NCBI RefSeq assembly: GCF_900188105.1 | Contig: NZ_FZNP01000015.1 | Location: 1-64,000 of the forward strand | Length of the DNA stretch: 64,000 bases | Origin: Actinomadura mexicana | Lineage (GTDB): Bacteria > Actinomycetota > Actinomycetes > Streptosporangiales > Streptosporangiaceae | Direction of reading: 5' to 3' | Shown here: positions 1 to 8,705 of the stretch, one piece after another | Position numbering within the stretch: the stretch's first letter is position 1 | Layout of the letters: each line of letters opens with the position of its first letter | Program-made: the position numbers and the translations under genes | Notes under the pieces: generated by a model | Database searches by the model: none | What the model saw: only the letters and a program-made list of their open reading frames with translations | What the model was told of the DNA's origin: nothing

Positions 1-280
1 GGTGATCCCGGAACGACAGGGACATGGTTCCGGAGAAGTCCTCGATCGGACTGATCTCTTCGAAGATCTCCTCCAGCCCCGACTGCGTCGGGACGCTCTT
101 ACTTCCGGCCTTCTGGGCCGCCTCGACCCGGGCCTTCCAGCGCTCGTTGCCCAGCAGCCAGTCGAACGAGTTGGTCTGCAGAGCAAGGAGGTCCGGGACT
201 TCGAGCGGCTCCTTGATGCGCGCGAAGGAGACGCGGTTCGGACCGGTTGCGGTATTCGAGGCGTTGCGCGAGGCTGCCAA
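1..280 (-). CDS. rpoB: RNA polymerase beta subunit, N-terminal 93 residues (runs off the left edge)
   Basis: This is the 5' end of rpoB, the catalytic beta subunit of RNA polymerase. The minus-strand translation contains FARIKEPLEVPDLLALQT, SFDWLLGN and EEIFEEISPIEDFSG, all diagnostic of the actinobacterial beta-subunit N-terminus. The start is a TTG at 278-280 (reading L-A-A-S-R-N-A-S), matching the TTG/GTG start seen in Streptomyces rpoB, with a GGAAGGA ribosome-binding site 7 nt upstream. The gene continues beyond position 1. It is preceded by a ~500-bp leader with two promoter-like elements and follows, in the direction of transcription, the mce operon and rplJ-rplL. Confidence 0.97.
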   Translation of the reverse strand, partial: MAASRNASNTATGPNRVSFARIKEPLEVPDLLALQTNSFDWLLGNERWKARVEAAQKAGSKSVPTQSGLEEIFEEISPIEDFSGTMSLSFRDH

Positions 281-426
281 GAGTGGTCCTTCCGAGGGCT
301 CGCGGCGTAAAACAGATGACACGCACGCCAGACGATCCACGTTCGAGGCCTGCTCAAAGAGGTCCAAACCGGACCCTCACAGGGGTGCTCTCACACGTGG
401 ATAGTCAGAGGGCAGCGCAAAGGGGC

Positions 427-456
427 AGTGTAGCCGAACCGGTACACCGCTCGCAA
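427..456 (-). promoter_or_regulatory. rpoB promoter candidate, proximal
   Basis: On the minus strand TTGCGA (-35, 451-456) is followed after 18 bp by TACACT (-10, 427-432). This would put the transcript start about 140 nt upstream of the rpoB TTG. The -10 matches the housekeeping TANNNT pattern. Read from sequence only. Confidence 0.5.
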
Positions 457-490
457 CTCTAGCGCCGCAGTATGCATCACGTTGCCATGG

Positions 491-519
491 AGCATCGCCC
501 CTCAGCGCCTCTCAGTCAA
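491..519 (-). promoter_or_regulatory. rpoB promoter candidate, distal
   Basis: On the minus strand TTGACT (-35, 514-519) and GATGCT (-10, 491-496) are separated by exactly 17 bp. The -35 is near consensus and the -10 weaker. Together with the proximal candidate it suggests tandem promoters for rpoB-rpoC. Confidence 0.5.
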
Positions 520-790
520 GAGCGGACTTGGACTTTTCAGGCCCTGACCTGCAGTGAGGAAGGCCATAGTTTAGGGATCCGGGTTGACAGCCCGCGAATC
601 GCCGCGGGCGGCGGGTCGCGCGCCCGCGGGCCGCGTGAACCGCGACCTCGGCTAGGTGCGGCCCGCGAGGGTTAACAGCGACTCGCCAGAGGCCCTGTCG
701 GGCGTCTGGAAGACCCTGGGAGAGACGGGCCTCCAGGGCCGGAGCAGGGCCAGGGCCGGGGGTGGCAGGCGTCCAGGAGGGGACAGGCGT

Positions 791-1969
791 CTAGGAGAGG
801 ACGGTGAGCTCGGAGGCGAGCCACCTGCCGTCCTGCTCGACCATCGTCAGCTTGATGCGCAGCGGCTCGGGGAGGCGCTGCTGCTTGTCGCCCTTGGTCG
901 CCGACGACCGGTTGGCGTACACGAGCGCCACGACCTTGTCGGGGGTCGCGCTCACGACGCCGACCTTCATCACGGTCGTGGTGGAGACGGCCTGCTGCTG
1001 GACGGCGACGGTCTTGAGCTGCTGGGCGAGCTTGTCGTACTGGGTGTGCAGCTTGCCCGTCGTGGTCGCGGACGCGGCCTTCAGGTCGGTGTCCAGCGTC
1101 TGGTAGTCGTACGAGGACAGTTTCTGGGCCGCGCGGGAGGCCGCGAAGGACGCCTCCTTGGACGCCTGCTCGGTCGCGTTCTGCTCGCTGACCTTCAGCG
1201 CCAGCGCCGTGGTGCCGGCCGCGAGCGCGACCGCCAGGACGACCAGGACGGCGATCACGGTCGACCTTCCGCCCAGCCGGGACCGGCCTGCCGGCTCGTC
1301 GCCGTCCTCGTCCTCGTCGGCTTCGGCGTCCTCGTCGGTCGCCTTGGGGGACTTCCCGAGGTTCAGACGCCTGGTCCTGGTGGCCTTGTCGGGCTTCGCG
1401 GCCTCCGCGTCTTGCTCGACCTCGGCGTCTTGCTCGACCTCGGCGTCTTCCTCGACCTCGGCGGCCTTGGCGCTCTTTCCAGCCTTGGCCGTCTTAGCCG
1501 TCTTAGCCGCCTTAGCCGTCTTAGCCGCCTTGGCGGTGGAGGTGGCCTTGGTGCTCTTGGTCGTCTTGACGGCCTTCGCGTCGTCGTCGGACGCGGTCTC
1601 GTCCTCGTCCTGTCCGACCTTCGCGTCGTCGTCGACGGCGGTCTCGGCGTCCAACTCGGCCGCTGAGTCGTCCGCTGCGGCGCCGGTGCCATCGGGCGTG
1701 ACTTCGGACGCCTTCCGACCACGACGGGGCTTCTTGGGGGATTTGAGGGCCTGAGGAGTCTCCTCCGGGATGCTCTCCTCCGGCTCCTCGTCCGCCTCGG
1801 CCGCAGCGGCCTGTTCGGCGGCGGCGGCCTCCTCGGCGGCAGCCGCCTCGTCCGCGGCGATCTTGGCTAGCCGCGCGGCCTCCCGGGCCTTCGCGGCGGC
1901 CTCCTCCGCCAGGCGCGCCGCCTCGGCGGCCTCCTCGGCCCTGGCCGCTCGATCCGCCTTGATCGTCAC
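791..1969 (-). CDS. Mce-associated membrane protein with long low-complexity N-terminus
   Basis: Last gene of the mce operon, 392 aa. Residues 1-~60 are Ala/Glu/Arg-rich and probably helical or coiled coil. Residues ~60-235 alternate acidic stretches with Lys/Ala/Thr repeats (KAAKTAKAAKTAKTAKAGK-like). One transmembrane helix follows (VIAVLVVLAVALAAGTTALAL), then a ~135-residue extracytoplasmic domain ending in DGRWLASELTVL, the closing pattern typical of Mce-associated (Mas/VirB8-like) proteins. The GTG start overlaps the stop of the preceding mce-associated gene. By analogy with mycobacterial Mas proteins it may stabilise the transporter. The repetitive cytoplasmic region is far longer than in typical relatives. 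Confidence 0.85.
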   Translation of the reverse strand: MTIKADRAARAEEAAEAARLAEEAAAKAREAARLAKIAADEAAAAEEAAAAEQAAAAEADEEPEESIPEETPQALKSPKKPRRGRKASEVTPDGTGAAADDSAAELDAETAVDDDAKVGQDEDETASDDDAKAVKTTKSTKATSTAKAAKTAKAAKTAKTAKAGKSAKAAEVEEDAEVEQDAEVEQDAEAAKPDKATRTRRLNLGKSPKATDEDAEADEDEDGDEPAGRSRLGGRSTVIAVLVVLAVALAAGTTALALKVSEQNATEQASKEASFAASRAAQKLSSYDYQTLDTDLKAASATTTGKLHTQYDKLAQQLKTVAVQQQAVSTTTVMKVGVVSATPDKVVALVYANRSSATKGDKQQRLPEPLRIKLTMVEQDGRWLASELTVLS

Positions 1970-2454
1970 GGGACAACCTCCAGTCCGGACACGAGCCAGC
2001 GCCCGTCGAGCCGCGTGAGATCCATCTGGTACCGGTAGCCCTGCGGCGTACCGTTCTGCACCTTGTCGTTGGTGACGGTCCCGGTGAGGGACACCATCAC
2101 CTCGGCGGAGTCACCGTCGATGGAGACCAGCGCGGCGTCGACGTCGGTGACCGTCGACTTGGCCTTGGCCTTGGTGATCTGCTGCATGAAGGCGTTGGAC
2201 TGGCTTCCCAGCTTGTTCTTGAGGTCGCCGGTGGTGCCGCCCACGATGCGGTCCAGGTCGCGCTGGGCGGTGGCGGCGTCGAGCGACATCAGGTTGACGC
2301 CCATCTGGCGCGCCGACTGGATCGCCTTCGCCTTCTGGTCGGCCTCGTCCTTGTTCCTGAGGGAGACCACGCCGAGCCAGCCGGACGCGATGGCGAGCCC
2401 CACCACGACGACGCTCAGCGCGATCGCGGTGATCAAGGGCAGACGGCGCCTCAT
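1966..2454 (-). CDS. Mce-associated membrane protein
   Basis: 162 aa: a short cytoplasmic Arg-rich start (MRRRL), one transmembrane helix (ITAIALSVVVVGLAIASGWL), then an extracytoplasmic domain ending DGRWLVSGLEVVP. This is the standard architecture of Mce-associated proteins encoded after mceF. It lies 10 bp downstream of mceF and overlaps the next gene by 4 bp, so it is translated as part of the operon. The C-terminal half is homologous in pattern to the longer neighbour (the DGRW motif before the end), which suggests a duplicated pair. The role is inferred as accessory to Mce complex assembly or stability. Confidence 0.88.
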   Translation of the reverse strand: MRRRLPLITAIALSVVVVGLAIASGWLGVVSLRNKDEADQKAKAIQSARQMGVNLMSLDAATAQRDLDRIVGGTTGDLKNKLGSQSNAFMQQITKAKAKSTVTDVDAALVSIDGDSAEVMVSLTGTVTNDKVQNGTPQGYRYQMDLTRLDGRWLVSGLEVVP

Positions 2455-2464
2455 CGTGCCCGCC

Positions 2465-3952
2465 TCACTGGCTCAGCGGTCCGAGCAGGAGCCACTTCCA
2501 CGAGGATTCCTCTCCCAACTGACGTGTACCGGCGCTGCGCGGCATGACGTATCGCTTGCCATCGGGGCCGTAGACCGCACCCGTCGATGGATCGTATCCA
2601 GCGAATTCGACTGAACCGGCCGGATACGACAGGTACAGGTTCCCGTCCGTGAGCTGGCCCGTCGGGGCGGCCGCGGCCTTCGCCTTGCTCTTGCCGGAGC
2701 CCTTGGCGTCCGTCTTGCCGCCGTCGCCGTCGCCGTCCCCGTCGCCGCCACCGTCGCCGCGGGTGCCGTACGCGCCGCCCTCGGGGAACCCGGCGCCGGT
2801 GGTGGCGCCCGGGGGGACCTGCGGGAAGGGCGCGAGGGCGTCGCGCGGGAAGTTGCGGGCGCCGCGGACGGACGTGGGCGCGTCGTGGGGCGCCTTGCAG
2901 CCGACGTCCAGGCGCGGCTTCTTCTTCGAGGTGTCCTGCGGCCAGCGGTGCTTGACCTTCTCGTAGCCCTCGGTGCAGGCGGGCGGCGCGTCGATGTTCA
3001 GGTCGAGGCCCAGGTGCTGGGTCCCGTCGCCGGGCGTGACGGTGAAGGCGCCCGCGACCGTCACCGGGTAGAGGATGAACAGCGACCGCAGGCCCGCCTT
3101 GCGGGAGGCGATGATCTGGCCGGTGGTGGTGAGGTTAGCCAGCAGGACGGGCAGCGTCGGCGCGAGCTGCTTGATGGCCTGGTGGGTCTCGTTCACCGCG
3201 CCCGGCGCGTTGTCGATGGTCTTGCGCAGCGCCGGGTCGTCGTTGCGGAGCGAGGTGGTCAGCGCGTTCAGGTTGCGGGCGAATCCCTGGATGTTGGCGG
3301 CCTGGCCGCGCTGGGTGTCGAGGACGGTCGCACTGTTGTTCAGCAGCCGCTCGGTGTCGGGGTAGGCCTCGTTGGCGGTCTTCAACAGCCGGTCGGTGTC
3401 GTCCAGGATCGACTGCAGGTCCGAGGCGGAGCCGGAGAACGCCTTGTCCAGCTCGTCCACGATGACGCCGAGGTCCTTGGTGTTCACCGAGCCGACGAGG
3501 GAGTCGACGTTGCGCAGCAGCTCGGCGGTGGACACCGGCAGCGTGGTGCGGCTCCGCGGGATGGTGTACGGGTCGCCCTGGTCCAGGTAGGGCCCGGACT
3601 TCGCGGTGGGCTCCAGGTCGATGTACTGCTCACCGACCGCAGACCGGTTCGCCACGACGGCCTTGGTCCCCTCGCGCGGGATCCGCTTGCCGCGCTCCAG
3701 CAGCAGCTTGACGCGGATGCCGTCCTTGGTCAGTTCGAGGGGGCCGACGCGCCCGACCGGGACGCCCCGGTAGGTGACCTCGGCGTTGGTGAACACGCCG
3801 CCGGAGTCGGTGAGGTCGACGTAGGCGATGTACTGCTTGCCGAGCAGGTCGCGGCCGATGCCGATGTAGTTGACCGAGACGATCGCCACGCCGACGACGG
3901 TGATGACCGCGAAGGCGATGAGCTGGACGATGACGCCGCGCTTGAGGATCAC
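2465..3952 (-). CDS. mceF: MceF family lipid-transport protein
   Basis: Sixth Mce-domain protein of the operon, 495 aa. It has an N-terminal membrane anchor (IVQLIAFAVITVVGVAIVSV), the MlaD/Mce domain (residues ~35-120, YIAYVDLTDSGGVFTNAEVTYRGV), a long helical Mce4/CUP1 region, and a Gly/Asp/Lys-rich linker around residues 400-430 before a short C-terminal domain. Mce proteins form a heterohexameric tube that carries lipids across the envelope to the YrbE permease. The GTG start overlaps the mceE stop (GTGA), showing translational coupling. Position six and the lack of a lipobox fit MceF. Confidence 0.92.
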   Translation of the reverse strand: MILKRGVIVQLIAFAVITVVGVAIVSVNYIGIGRDLLGKQYIAYVDLTDSGGVFTNAEVTYRGVPVGRVGPLELTKDGIRVKLLLERGKRIPREGTKAVVANRSAVGEQYIDLEPTAKSGPYLDQGDPYTIPRSRTTLPVSTAELLRNVDSLVGSVNTKDLGVIVDELDKAFSGSASDLQSILDDTDRLLKTANEAYPDTERLLNNSATVLDTQRGQAANIQGFARNLNALTTSLRNDDPALRKTIDNAPGAVNETHQAIKQLAPTLPVLLANLTTTGQIIASRKAGLRSLFILYPVTVAGAFTVTPGDGTQHLGLDLNIDAPPACTEGYEKVKHRWPQDTSKKKPRLDVGCKAPHDAPTSVRGARNFPRDALAPFPQVPPGATTGAGFPEGGAYGTRGDGGGDGDGDGDGGKTDAKGSGKSKAKAAAAPTGQLTDGNLYLSYPAGSVEFAGYDPSTGAVYGPDGKRYVMPRSAGTRQLGEESSWKWLLLGPLSQ

Positions 3953-5307
3953 GAGAGGCCCCCCGTCATCAGGGTCCGCAGACCGCCGTCACCGGGGTCG
4001 GGGGCGAGCGCGCCCGGCCGTCCCTGGTCGTTCGTGCCGGCCGGGTTCCCCGGGGTCTGTGTGGTGCCGCCGGGAAGGCCGGGCAGCCCGCCCTGTCCCG
4101 CGCCGCCCTGGCCGCCGGCGCCCGGCGTCTGCGGCAGGACGCCCAACGGGGAGTCCGGCAGCGTCACGTTCGGGACCTGGAGCATTCCGCGCATCTGCTT
4201 GCCGCTGCCGAGCAGCCCTTCCAGGTCGGTGCCGCCGAGCAGGTTCTGCGCGATGGACTCGAAGTCCAGGTCGACGGTCAGCCGCACGTTGCCGTAGTCG
4301 CCCGCGATGACGTTCTCGAACGTGGAGGGGAACGGAAAGGTGATCAGCGTCTCCAGCGACTTCGGCAGGTCGGAGCCGGCCTTGTTGAGGTTGCGCAGGA
4401 TCGTGTCGAGGTCCCGCAGGTTGGCCAGCATGTCGGCCTTGGACTGGTCGATCACGTAGGTGGTGGTGCGGCTGAGCTTGTTCAGCGCGACCAGCATCTT
4501 GGTGAGGTCGGCGCGGTTCCGGTTGAGGACGGCGATCGCGGGCCCGGTCTCGTCGAGGGTGTCCTGGATCGTCCTGCGCTCGTCGGACAGCTTGCCGGTC
4601 AGCCGGTCGATGCTGTCCAGCGCCCGGGTGATCGCGGCGCGGTTCTGGTCCAGCGTCCCGGCGAAGGTGTTCACCCGCTGCAGCACCGACTTGATCGTGG
4701 ACTCCCGGCCGCCCATCGCGGCCTGCAGCTCGTGGCTGATCGTGGAGACCTGCTCCAGGCCGCCGCCGTTCAGCAGCAGCGACATCGCCGACAGCACCTC
4801 TTCGATCTCGGTGCCGCGGGACGTGCGGTTCAGCGGGATCAGGTCGTCGTCGGCGAGCTCCCCGACCGGCGCCTCGTTCTTCGGCGGTTCGAGCTGCACG
4901 AACTTCTCGCCGAGCAGGCTGGTCTGGCTGACCGTCGCGATCGCGTTGTCGGGGAGCTTGACGTCGCCGCGGAACTTGACCGTGACGACGGCGTGCCAGC
5001 CGCCCCCCCGCCCCGCCTGCCCGCCCGGCTCGCCGGCCAGCTCGATCTTCTCGACCTTGCCCACCGACACGTCGTTGACCTTGACCGCGGACTGCGGGAC
5101 CAGGTCCAGCACGTTCGCGAACTCGATCTTCACGGTGCGCGGGTGCGGGCCGAGGTCGGGCCCGCCGGGCAGCGGCAGCGACTCCACGCCGTTGAACGAG
5201 CAGCCCGACAGGACCGTCACGCCCGCGAGCGCGGCGACACCGAGCAGCCGCGCCCCGCCGATCGGCCGCCTGCCGATCGGCCGCCTGCTCATCGACCGCC
5301 TGCTCAT
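3949..5307 (-). CDS. mceE: MceE family lipoprotein
   Basis: 452 aa, the lipoprotein subunit of the Mce complex. The signal peptide ends in the lipobox VLSGC (Cys36). The Mce/MlaD domain follows (TVKIEFANVLDLVPQSAVKV), then the helical region, and the C-terminus is a Gly/Pro/Gln-rich tail of ~70 residues. The ATG at 5305-5307 is chosen because it overlaps the mceD stop (ATGA) and has GGAGGTGG just upstream; a second in-frame ATG follows 5 codons later. The first 17 residues are encoded by imperfect 15-bp tandem repeats, giving repeated (M/I)(S/G)RR motifs that lengthen the positively charged n-region. Confidence 0.92.
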   Translation of the reverse strand: MSRRSMSRRPIGRRPIGGARLLGVAALAGVTVLSGCSFNGVESLPLPGGPDLGPHPRTVKIEFANVLDLVPQSAVKVNDVSVGKVEKIELAGEPGGQAGRGGGWHAVVTVKFRGDVKLPDNAIATVSQTSLLGEKFVQLEPPKNEAPVGELADDDLIPLNRTSRGTEIEEVLSAMSLLLNGGGLEQVSTISHELQAAMGGRESTIKSVLQRVNTFAGTLDQNRAAITRALDSIDRLTGKLSDERRTIQDTLDETGPAIAVLNRNRADLTKMLVALNKLSRTTTYVIDQSKADMLANLRDLDTILRNLNKAGSDLPKSLETLITFPFPSTFENVIAGDYGNVRLTVDLDFESIAQNLLGGTDLEGLLGSGKQMRGMLQVPNVTLPDSPLGVLPQTPGAGGQGGAGQGGLPGLPGGTTQTPGNPAGTNDQGRPGALAPDPGDGGLRTLMTGGLS

Positions 5308-5310
5308 CGG
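5251..5310. repeat. 15-bp tandem repeats at the 5' end of mceE
   Basis: Four imperfect copies of a 15-bp unit (forward strand atcggccgcctgccg and variants) run through the start of mceE. They encode repeated SRR/GRR steps in the signal-peptide n-region. Copy number could change start-codon choice and signal length without a frameshift. Confidence 0.7.
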
Positions 5311-6581
5311 CCACCTCCAGGCAGCAGCGCCGTGATGTCCGTGGGCTTGTTCCGGGTCCCGGTCGCCGCGGTCTTGTTCGTGGTGCTCGTCTTGCCGGAC
5401 CTGCCGGACCTGCCCTGCGGTCCGTAGGCGTCCGGCGGGACGGGCACCGGGTCGTAGTGCGTGGTCAGCGCGGTGATCCAGGACAGGTCCAGGCTGAACC
5501 CGGTCAGCGCCTTGCCGATCCCGTTGTAGGGCTTGACGAAGTCGAGGCACTCCTTGGCGGGCGTGCCCACCGAGTACGCCAGCGAGCAGATCCAGTCGGC
5601 CAGGTCGTGGAACTGGCGGAAGTTGTCGCGGGTGTGGATCGTGCCGCTGATCGGGTCGTAGGCGCGGGCCAGGTTGTTGACGGCGAGCGGGCCCGCGGTG
5701 AGGATCTCGGCGAGCGCGCCCTTCTCCTTCACCAGCACACCGGTGATCTGCGCGAGCTGCCGGACGTTGGCGGCCAGCTCGGTGCGGTTGCCCTTGACGA
5801 ACCGCTGCACGTTCCTCAGCGTCGGGGCCAGGGTGTTGAGGGCCGCGCTCAGCTCCTCCTTCTCCCCCGCGAGCTGCCCGGAGACGCCGTTGAGATGCCC
5901 GGAGAACGACTTGATCTGCTGGTCGTTGGCCTTCATCGCGTCCGTGATGATCCGCAGGTTCTTGATCGTGTCGGCCACGTCGCCGCGGTCGGTGCTCAGC
6001 GTGCTCAGCGCCTTGGACGCGTCGGCGATCGTCTGCCGGATGTCCTCGCCCTGCCCGTCCAGGTTCGCCGCGCCGACCTGCAGGAGCCGCGACAGCGAGC
6101 CCTGCTCGCCGTTCGCGCCGGGCGCGTTCGCGCCCTGCGGGCCGAGCGCCTTGGACAGCTCGTTCAGGCTCCCGCCGACCTCGTCGACCTCGACCGGCAC
6201 CGCGGTGCGGTTCGTGCCCAGCGTCGCCCCGTCGGCGAGGACGGCGCCGCCCTTGTAGACGGGCGTGATCTGGACGTAGCGGTCGGCGACGAGGGTCTGG
6301 TTGACGATCACGGCCTGCGCGCTCGCGGGGACCTTGTACTTCGCGTCGTACCTCAGTTCGACCTTCACCGCGTCGCCGACGGGCTCGACGCCGGCGACCT
6401 CGCCGACGGGGATGCCGAGGATGCGGACGTCCGCGCCCTTGTACAGGCCGACCGCCTTGGTGAAGTACACCGTCATGTGGCGCTGCTTCGGCTCCTGGAG
6501 GACCAGCAGGAGCACGGCGGCCAGCACCGCGACGGCGAGGACCGCGCCGCCCAGGCGGAGGATGCTCGTGGAGTTACGCAC
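5304..6581 (-). CDS. mceD: MceD family lipid-transport protein
   Basis: 425 aa. An N-terminal anchor (LGGAVLAVAVLAAVLLLVL) precedes the Mce domain (MTVYFTKAVGLYKGADVRIL) and the extended helical domain. The C-terminus is low in complexity and Gly/Thr/Lys-rich. It is fourth among the Mce-domain genes. The GTG start lies 15 bp after the mceC stop and the stop overlaps the mceE start. It is expected to form one ring of the periplasmic Mce channel. Confidence 0.9.
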   Translation of the reverse strand: MRNSTSILRLGGAVLAVAVLAAVLLLVLQEPKQRHMTVYFTKAVGLYKGADVRILGIPVGEVAGVEPVGDAVKVELRYDAKYKVPASAQAVIVNQTLVADRYVQITPVYKGGAVLADGATLGTNRTAVPVEVDEVGGSLNELSKALGPQGANAPGANGEQGSLSRLLQVGAANLDGQGEDIRQTIADASKALSTLSTDRGDVADTIKNLRIITDAMKANDQQIKSFSGHLNGVSGQLAGEKEELSAALNTLAPTLRNVQRFVKGNRTELAANVRQLAQITGVLVKEKGALAEILTAGPLAVNNLARAYDPISGTIHTRDNFRQFHDLADWICSLAYSVGTPAKECLDFVKPYNGIGKALTGFSLDLSWITALTTHYDPVPVPPDAYGPQGRSGRSGKTSTTNKTAATGTRNKPTDITALLPGGGR

Positions 6582-6596
6582 TGGTGACCTGCCTGC

Positions 6597-7673
6597 TCAC
6601 GGGAGGAAGGGCAACGGGTTGTCGCTGTTGCCGGTCTTGCCGGGGCCGGACGATCCGCCGCCCGGACGGGCGCCCTGCCGGTTCGTCGTCGCGCCTCCGC
6701 CGGACGGGGGGTTCTGGATCGAGGCGGGGATCGGGATCAGGTTCTGGATCCACGAGTCGAACCAGCGGCCGGTGCCCGTCACGTCGGAGAACTGCCGGGC
6801 GAACGGTGCGAACAGCTGGAGGATCCGGTCCAGGTTGTTCTGGTTCTTCAGCAGGATCCGGTTGACCTTGGCCAGGTTGTCCAGCATCGGGCGCAGCTGC
6901 TTGTCGTTCTCGTTGATCAGCGCGTTCACCTGCTGCGACAGGGTCACGGTGTTGATCAGCAGCTGGTGGATGACCTCGCGCCTGGCCTGCACCGCCTGGA
7001 GCACCTTGTCGCCGTCCTGGACGAGCGCCGCGAAGTCCTGGTTGCGGTCGGCGAGCAGCTGGGAGACGTCCTTGGCCTTGCCGGCCAGCTCGTGCAGCTC
7101 GTCGTCGCGGGAGGCGACCGTGTTGGACAGCCGGCGCAGCCCCTGCAGGGACGCCCTGACCTCCTCCGGGGAGTTCTTGAAGGTGTCCGACAGCACGTCG
7201 AAGGACTTGGCGACCTGCTGCACGTCGATCGCGCCGACGCGCTGGCTCAGCTCGCTGATCGCGGGAACGACCTCGAACGGGGTGTGCGTCCGCTCGATCG
7301 GGACGCTGCGGCCGAGCCGGCCGCGCCCGCGCGGGGTGAGCGCGAGGTAGTGCGCGCCGAGGATCGTCTTGATCTTGATGTCGGCCTCGGTGCGGTCGCC
7401 GAGCCGCACGCCGTCGTCGACCCGGAAGGTGACCTTGACGTGGTCGCCGTCCAGCTCCAGCCCGGTGACCTTGCCGACCTTGACGCCCGCGATGCGGACC
7501 TCCTCGCCGGCCCGCAGCCCGGCCGCCTCCCGGAACGCGGCGGTGTGCGTCTTGCCGCCGGAGATGAGGGGGATGTTCTCCAGGTTCATCGCCAGCGCCA
7601 CCAGCACGATGATGATCGCGAACGCGGACAGCCCGATGGGGACCGGGTTGCGTTCCCGGAACGGGATCCTCAT
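6597..7673 (-). CDS. mceC: MceC family lipid-transport protein
   Basis: 358 aa with an N-terminal anchor (PIGLSAFAIIIVLVALAMNL), the Mce domain (HTAAFREAAGLRAGEEVRIA) and a helical domain. The last ~40 residues are a Gly/Pro/Asn-rich tail. The ATG directly abuts the mceB stop. Like its siblings it probably contributes one subunit to the hexameric lipid conduit. Confidence 0.9.
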   Translation of the reverse strand: MRIPFRERNPVPIGLSAFAIIIVLVALAMNLENIPLISGGKTHTAAFREAAGLRAGEEVRIAGVKVGKVTGLELDGDHVKVTFRVDDGVRLGDRTEADIKIKTILGAHYLALTPRGRGRLGRSVPIERTHTPFEVVPAISELSQRVGAIDVQQVAKSFDVLSDTFKNSPEEVRASLQGLRRLSNTVASRDDELHELAGKAKDVSQLLADRNQDFAALVQDGDKVLQAVQARREVIHQLLINTVTLSQQVNALINENDKQLRPMLDNLAKVNRILLKNQNNLDRILQLFAPFARQFSDVTGTGRWFDSWIQNLIPIPASIQNPPSGGGATTNRQGARPGGGSSGPGKTGNSDNPLPFLP

Positions 7674-8705
7674 CTACTTGCACCTCGCGTTCTCGTTCAC
7701 GATCGCCGGGGTCTGGTAGACCGGTCCACCCGGCAGCCGCACCCGCGCGTCGAGGCCGCAGATGTACATGTTGAACCAGGATCCGTAGGAGGAGATGTTC
7801 ACCAGCCCCTCCAGCCGCTTCGGCGTCCGCTGCAGGCCCGCGTCGAGCTCCTTGCCGTTCGCGTCGAACGTGGCGGTGAGCTTGCGCAGCCCCGCGATGT
7901 CGTTGCGGATGTCCGGGCGGGCGTCGGCGAGCAGGTCCTGCGTGGTGCCGGTCAGGTCGTTGATCGCCGCCACCGAGTCGAAGATCGCCCTGCGGTCCCC
8001 CGAGACCCCGCTGACGAACCCGCGCAGGTCCGTGATCAGCTGGTTGACCTCGTCGTGCCGCTCGTCGATGGTGCCGAGCACGGTGTTCAGGTTGTCGATC
8101 ACCTGGCCGATGACCTTGTCCCGGTCGGCGAGCGTGTTGGTCAGCGAGGCGACGTGCGCGAGCAGGCTGTTGATCGTCCCGCCCTCGCCCTGGAGCACCT
8201 GGATGATCTGCATCGCCAGGGTGTTGACGTCCTTGGGCTCCAGCGCGCGGAACAGCGGCCGGAACCCGTTGAACAGGGTCGTCAGGTCCAGCGCGGGCGT
8301 GGTCTGCGCGACCGGGAGCGTTCCGCCCGGCCTGAGGTAGTCGTTGGCCTGCCCGGCGCCGTCGGTCAGCGCCAGGTACCGCTGGCCCATCAGGTTGCGG
8401 TACCGGATCTGCGCCTGGGTGGACGAGGGCAGCCCCGCCCTGAACACGTTCTCCTTCTGGAGGCTGAACGTCACCTCGGCCTTGTCGCCCCCGTACAGCT
8501 CGATGTGCTCGATCTGGCCGACCCGGACGCCGGCGACGCGCACGTCGTCGTTGTCGAGCAGGCCCGTCACGTCCGAGAAGATCGCCTTGTAGACGGTCGT
8601 CTCCCGGAACCGCATGTTGGAGATCGTCATCGCCAGCACGCCGGTGGCCAGCGAGGTGACGACCACGAAGATCGTCAACTTGATCGCCGCACTGGTCGTC
8701 CTCAC
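7674..8705 (-). CDS. mceB: MceB family lipid-transport protein
   Basis: 343 aa. The N-terminal transmembrane segment (AIKLTIFVVVTSLATGVLAM) leads into the Mce domain (KAIFSDVTGLLDNDDVRVAG), then helical repeats, ending in a Cys-containing segment (YICGLDARVRLPGG). The GTG start overlaps the mceA stop by 4 bp. Unlike MceC, D and F there is no low-complexity tail. Confidence 0.9.
   Translation of the reverse strand: MRTTSAAIKLTIFVVVTSLATGVLAMTISNMRFRETTVYKAIFSDVTGLLDNDDVRVAGVRVGQIEHIELYGGDKAEVTFSLQKENVFRAGLPSSTQAQIRYRNLMGQRYLALTDGAGQANDYLRPGGTLPVAQTTPALDLTTLFNGFRPLFRALEPKDVNTLAMQIIQVLQGEGGTINSLLAHVASLTNTLADRDKVIGQVIDNLNTVLGTIDERHDEVNQLITDLRGFVSGVSGDRRAIFDSVAAINDLTGTTQDLLADARPDIRNDIAGLRKLTATFDANGKELDAGLQRTPKRLEGLVNISSYGSWFNMYICGLDARVRLPGGPVYQTPAIVNENARCK

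Larger units (their letters stand above)
281..790 (-). other. rpoB upstream leader / mce operon 3' flank
   Basis: There is no convincing gene in these 510 bases; the open frames here have poor codon structure and no homology I recognise. The stretch holds two sigma70-like promoter candidates (separate entries). A GC hairpin (CCGCGGGC at 602-609 pairing with GCCCGCGG at 622-629) could terminate the mce operon. The long untranslated leader in front of rpoB resembles that of other actinomycetes. Confidence 0.6.

Noticed and set aside
656..1666. Long plus-strand open frame opposite the Mce-associated gene
   Set aside because: Shadow of the minus-strand gene; composition is Arg/Leu/Gly/Val-rich with no domain and no ribosome-binding site.
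2885..4297. 470-codon plus-strand frame opposite mceF/mceE
   Set aside because: Opposite-strand shadow of real mce genes in a high-GC genome; no protein-like features.
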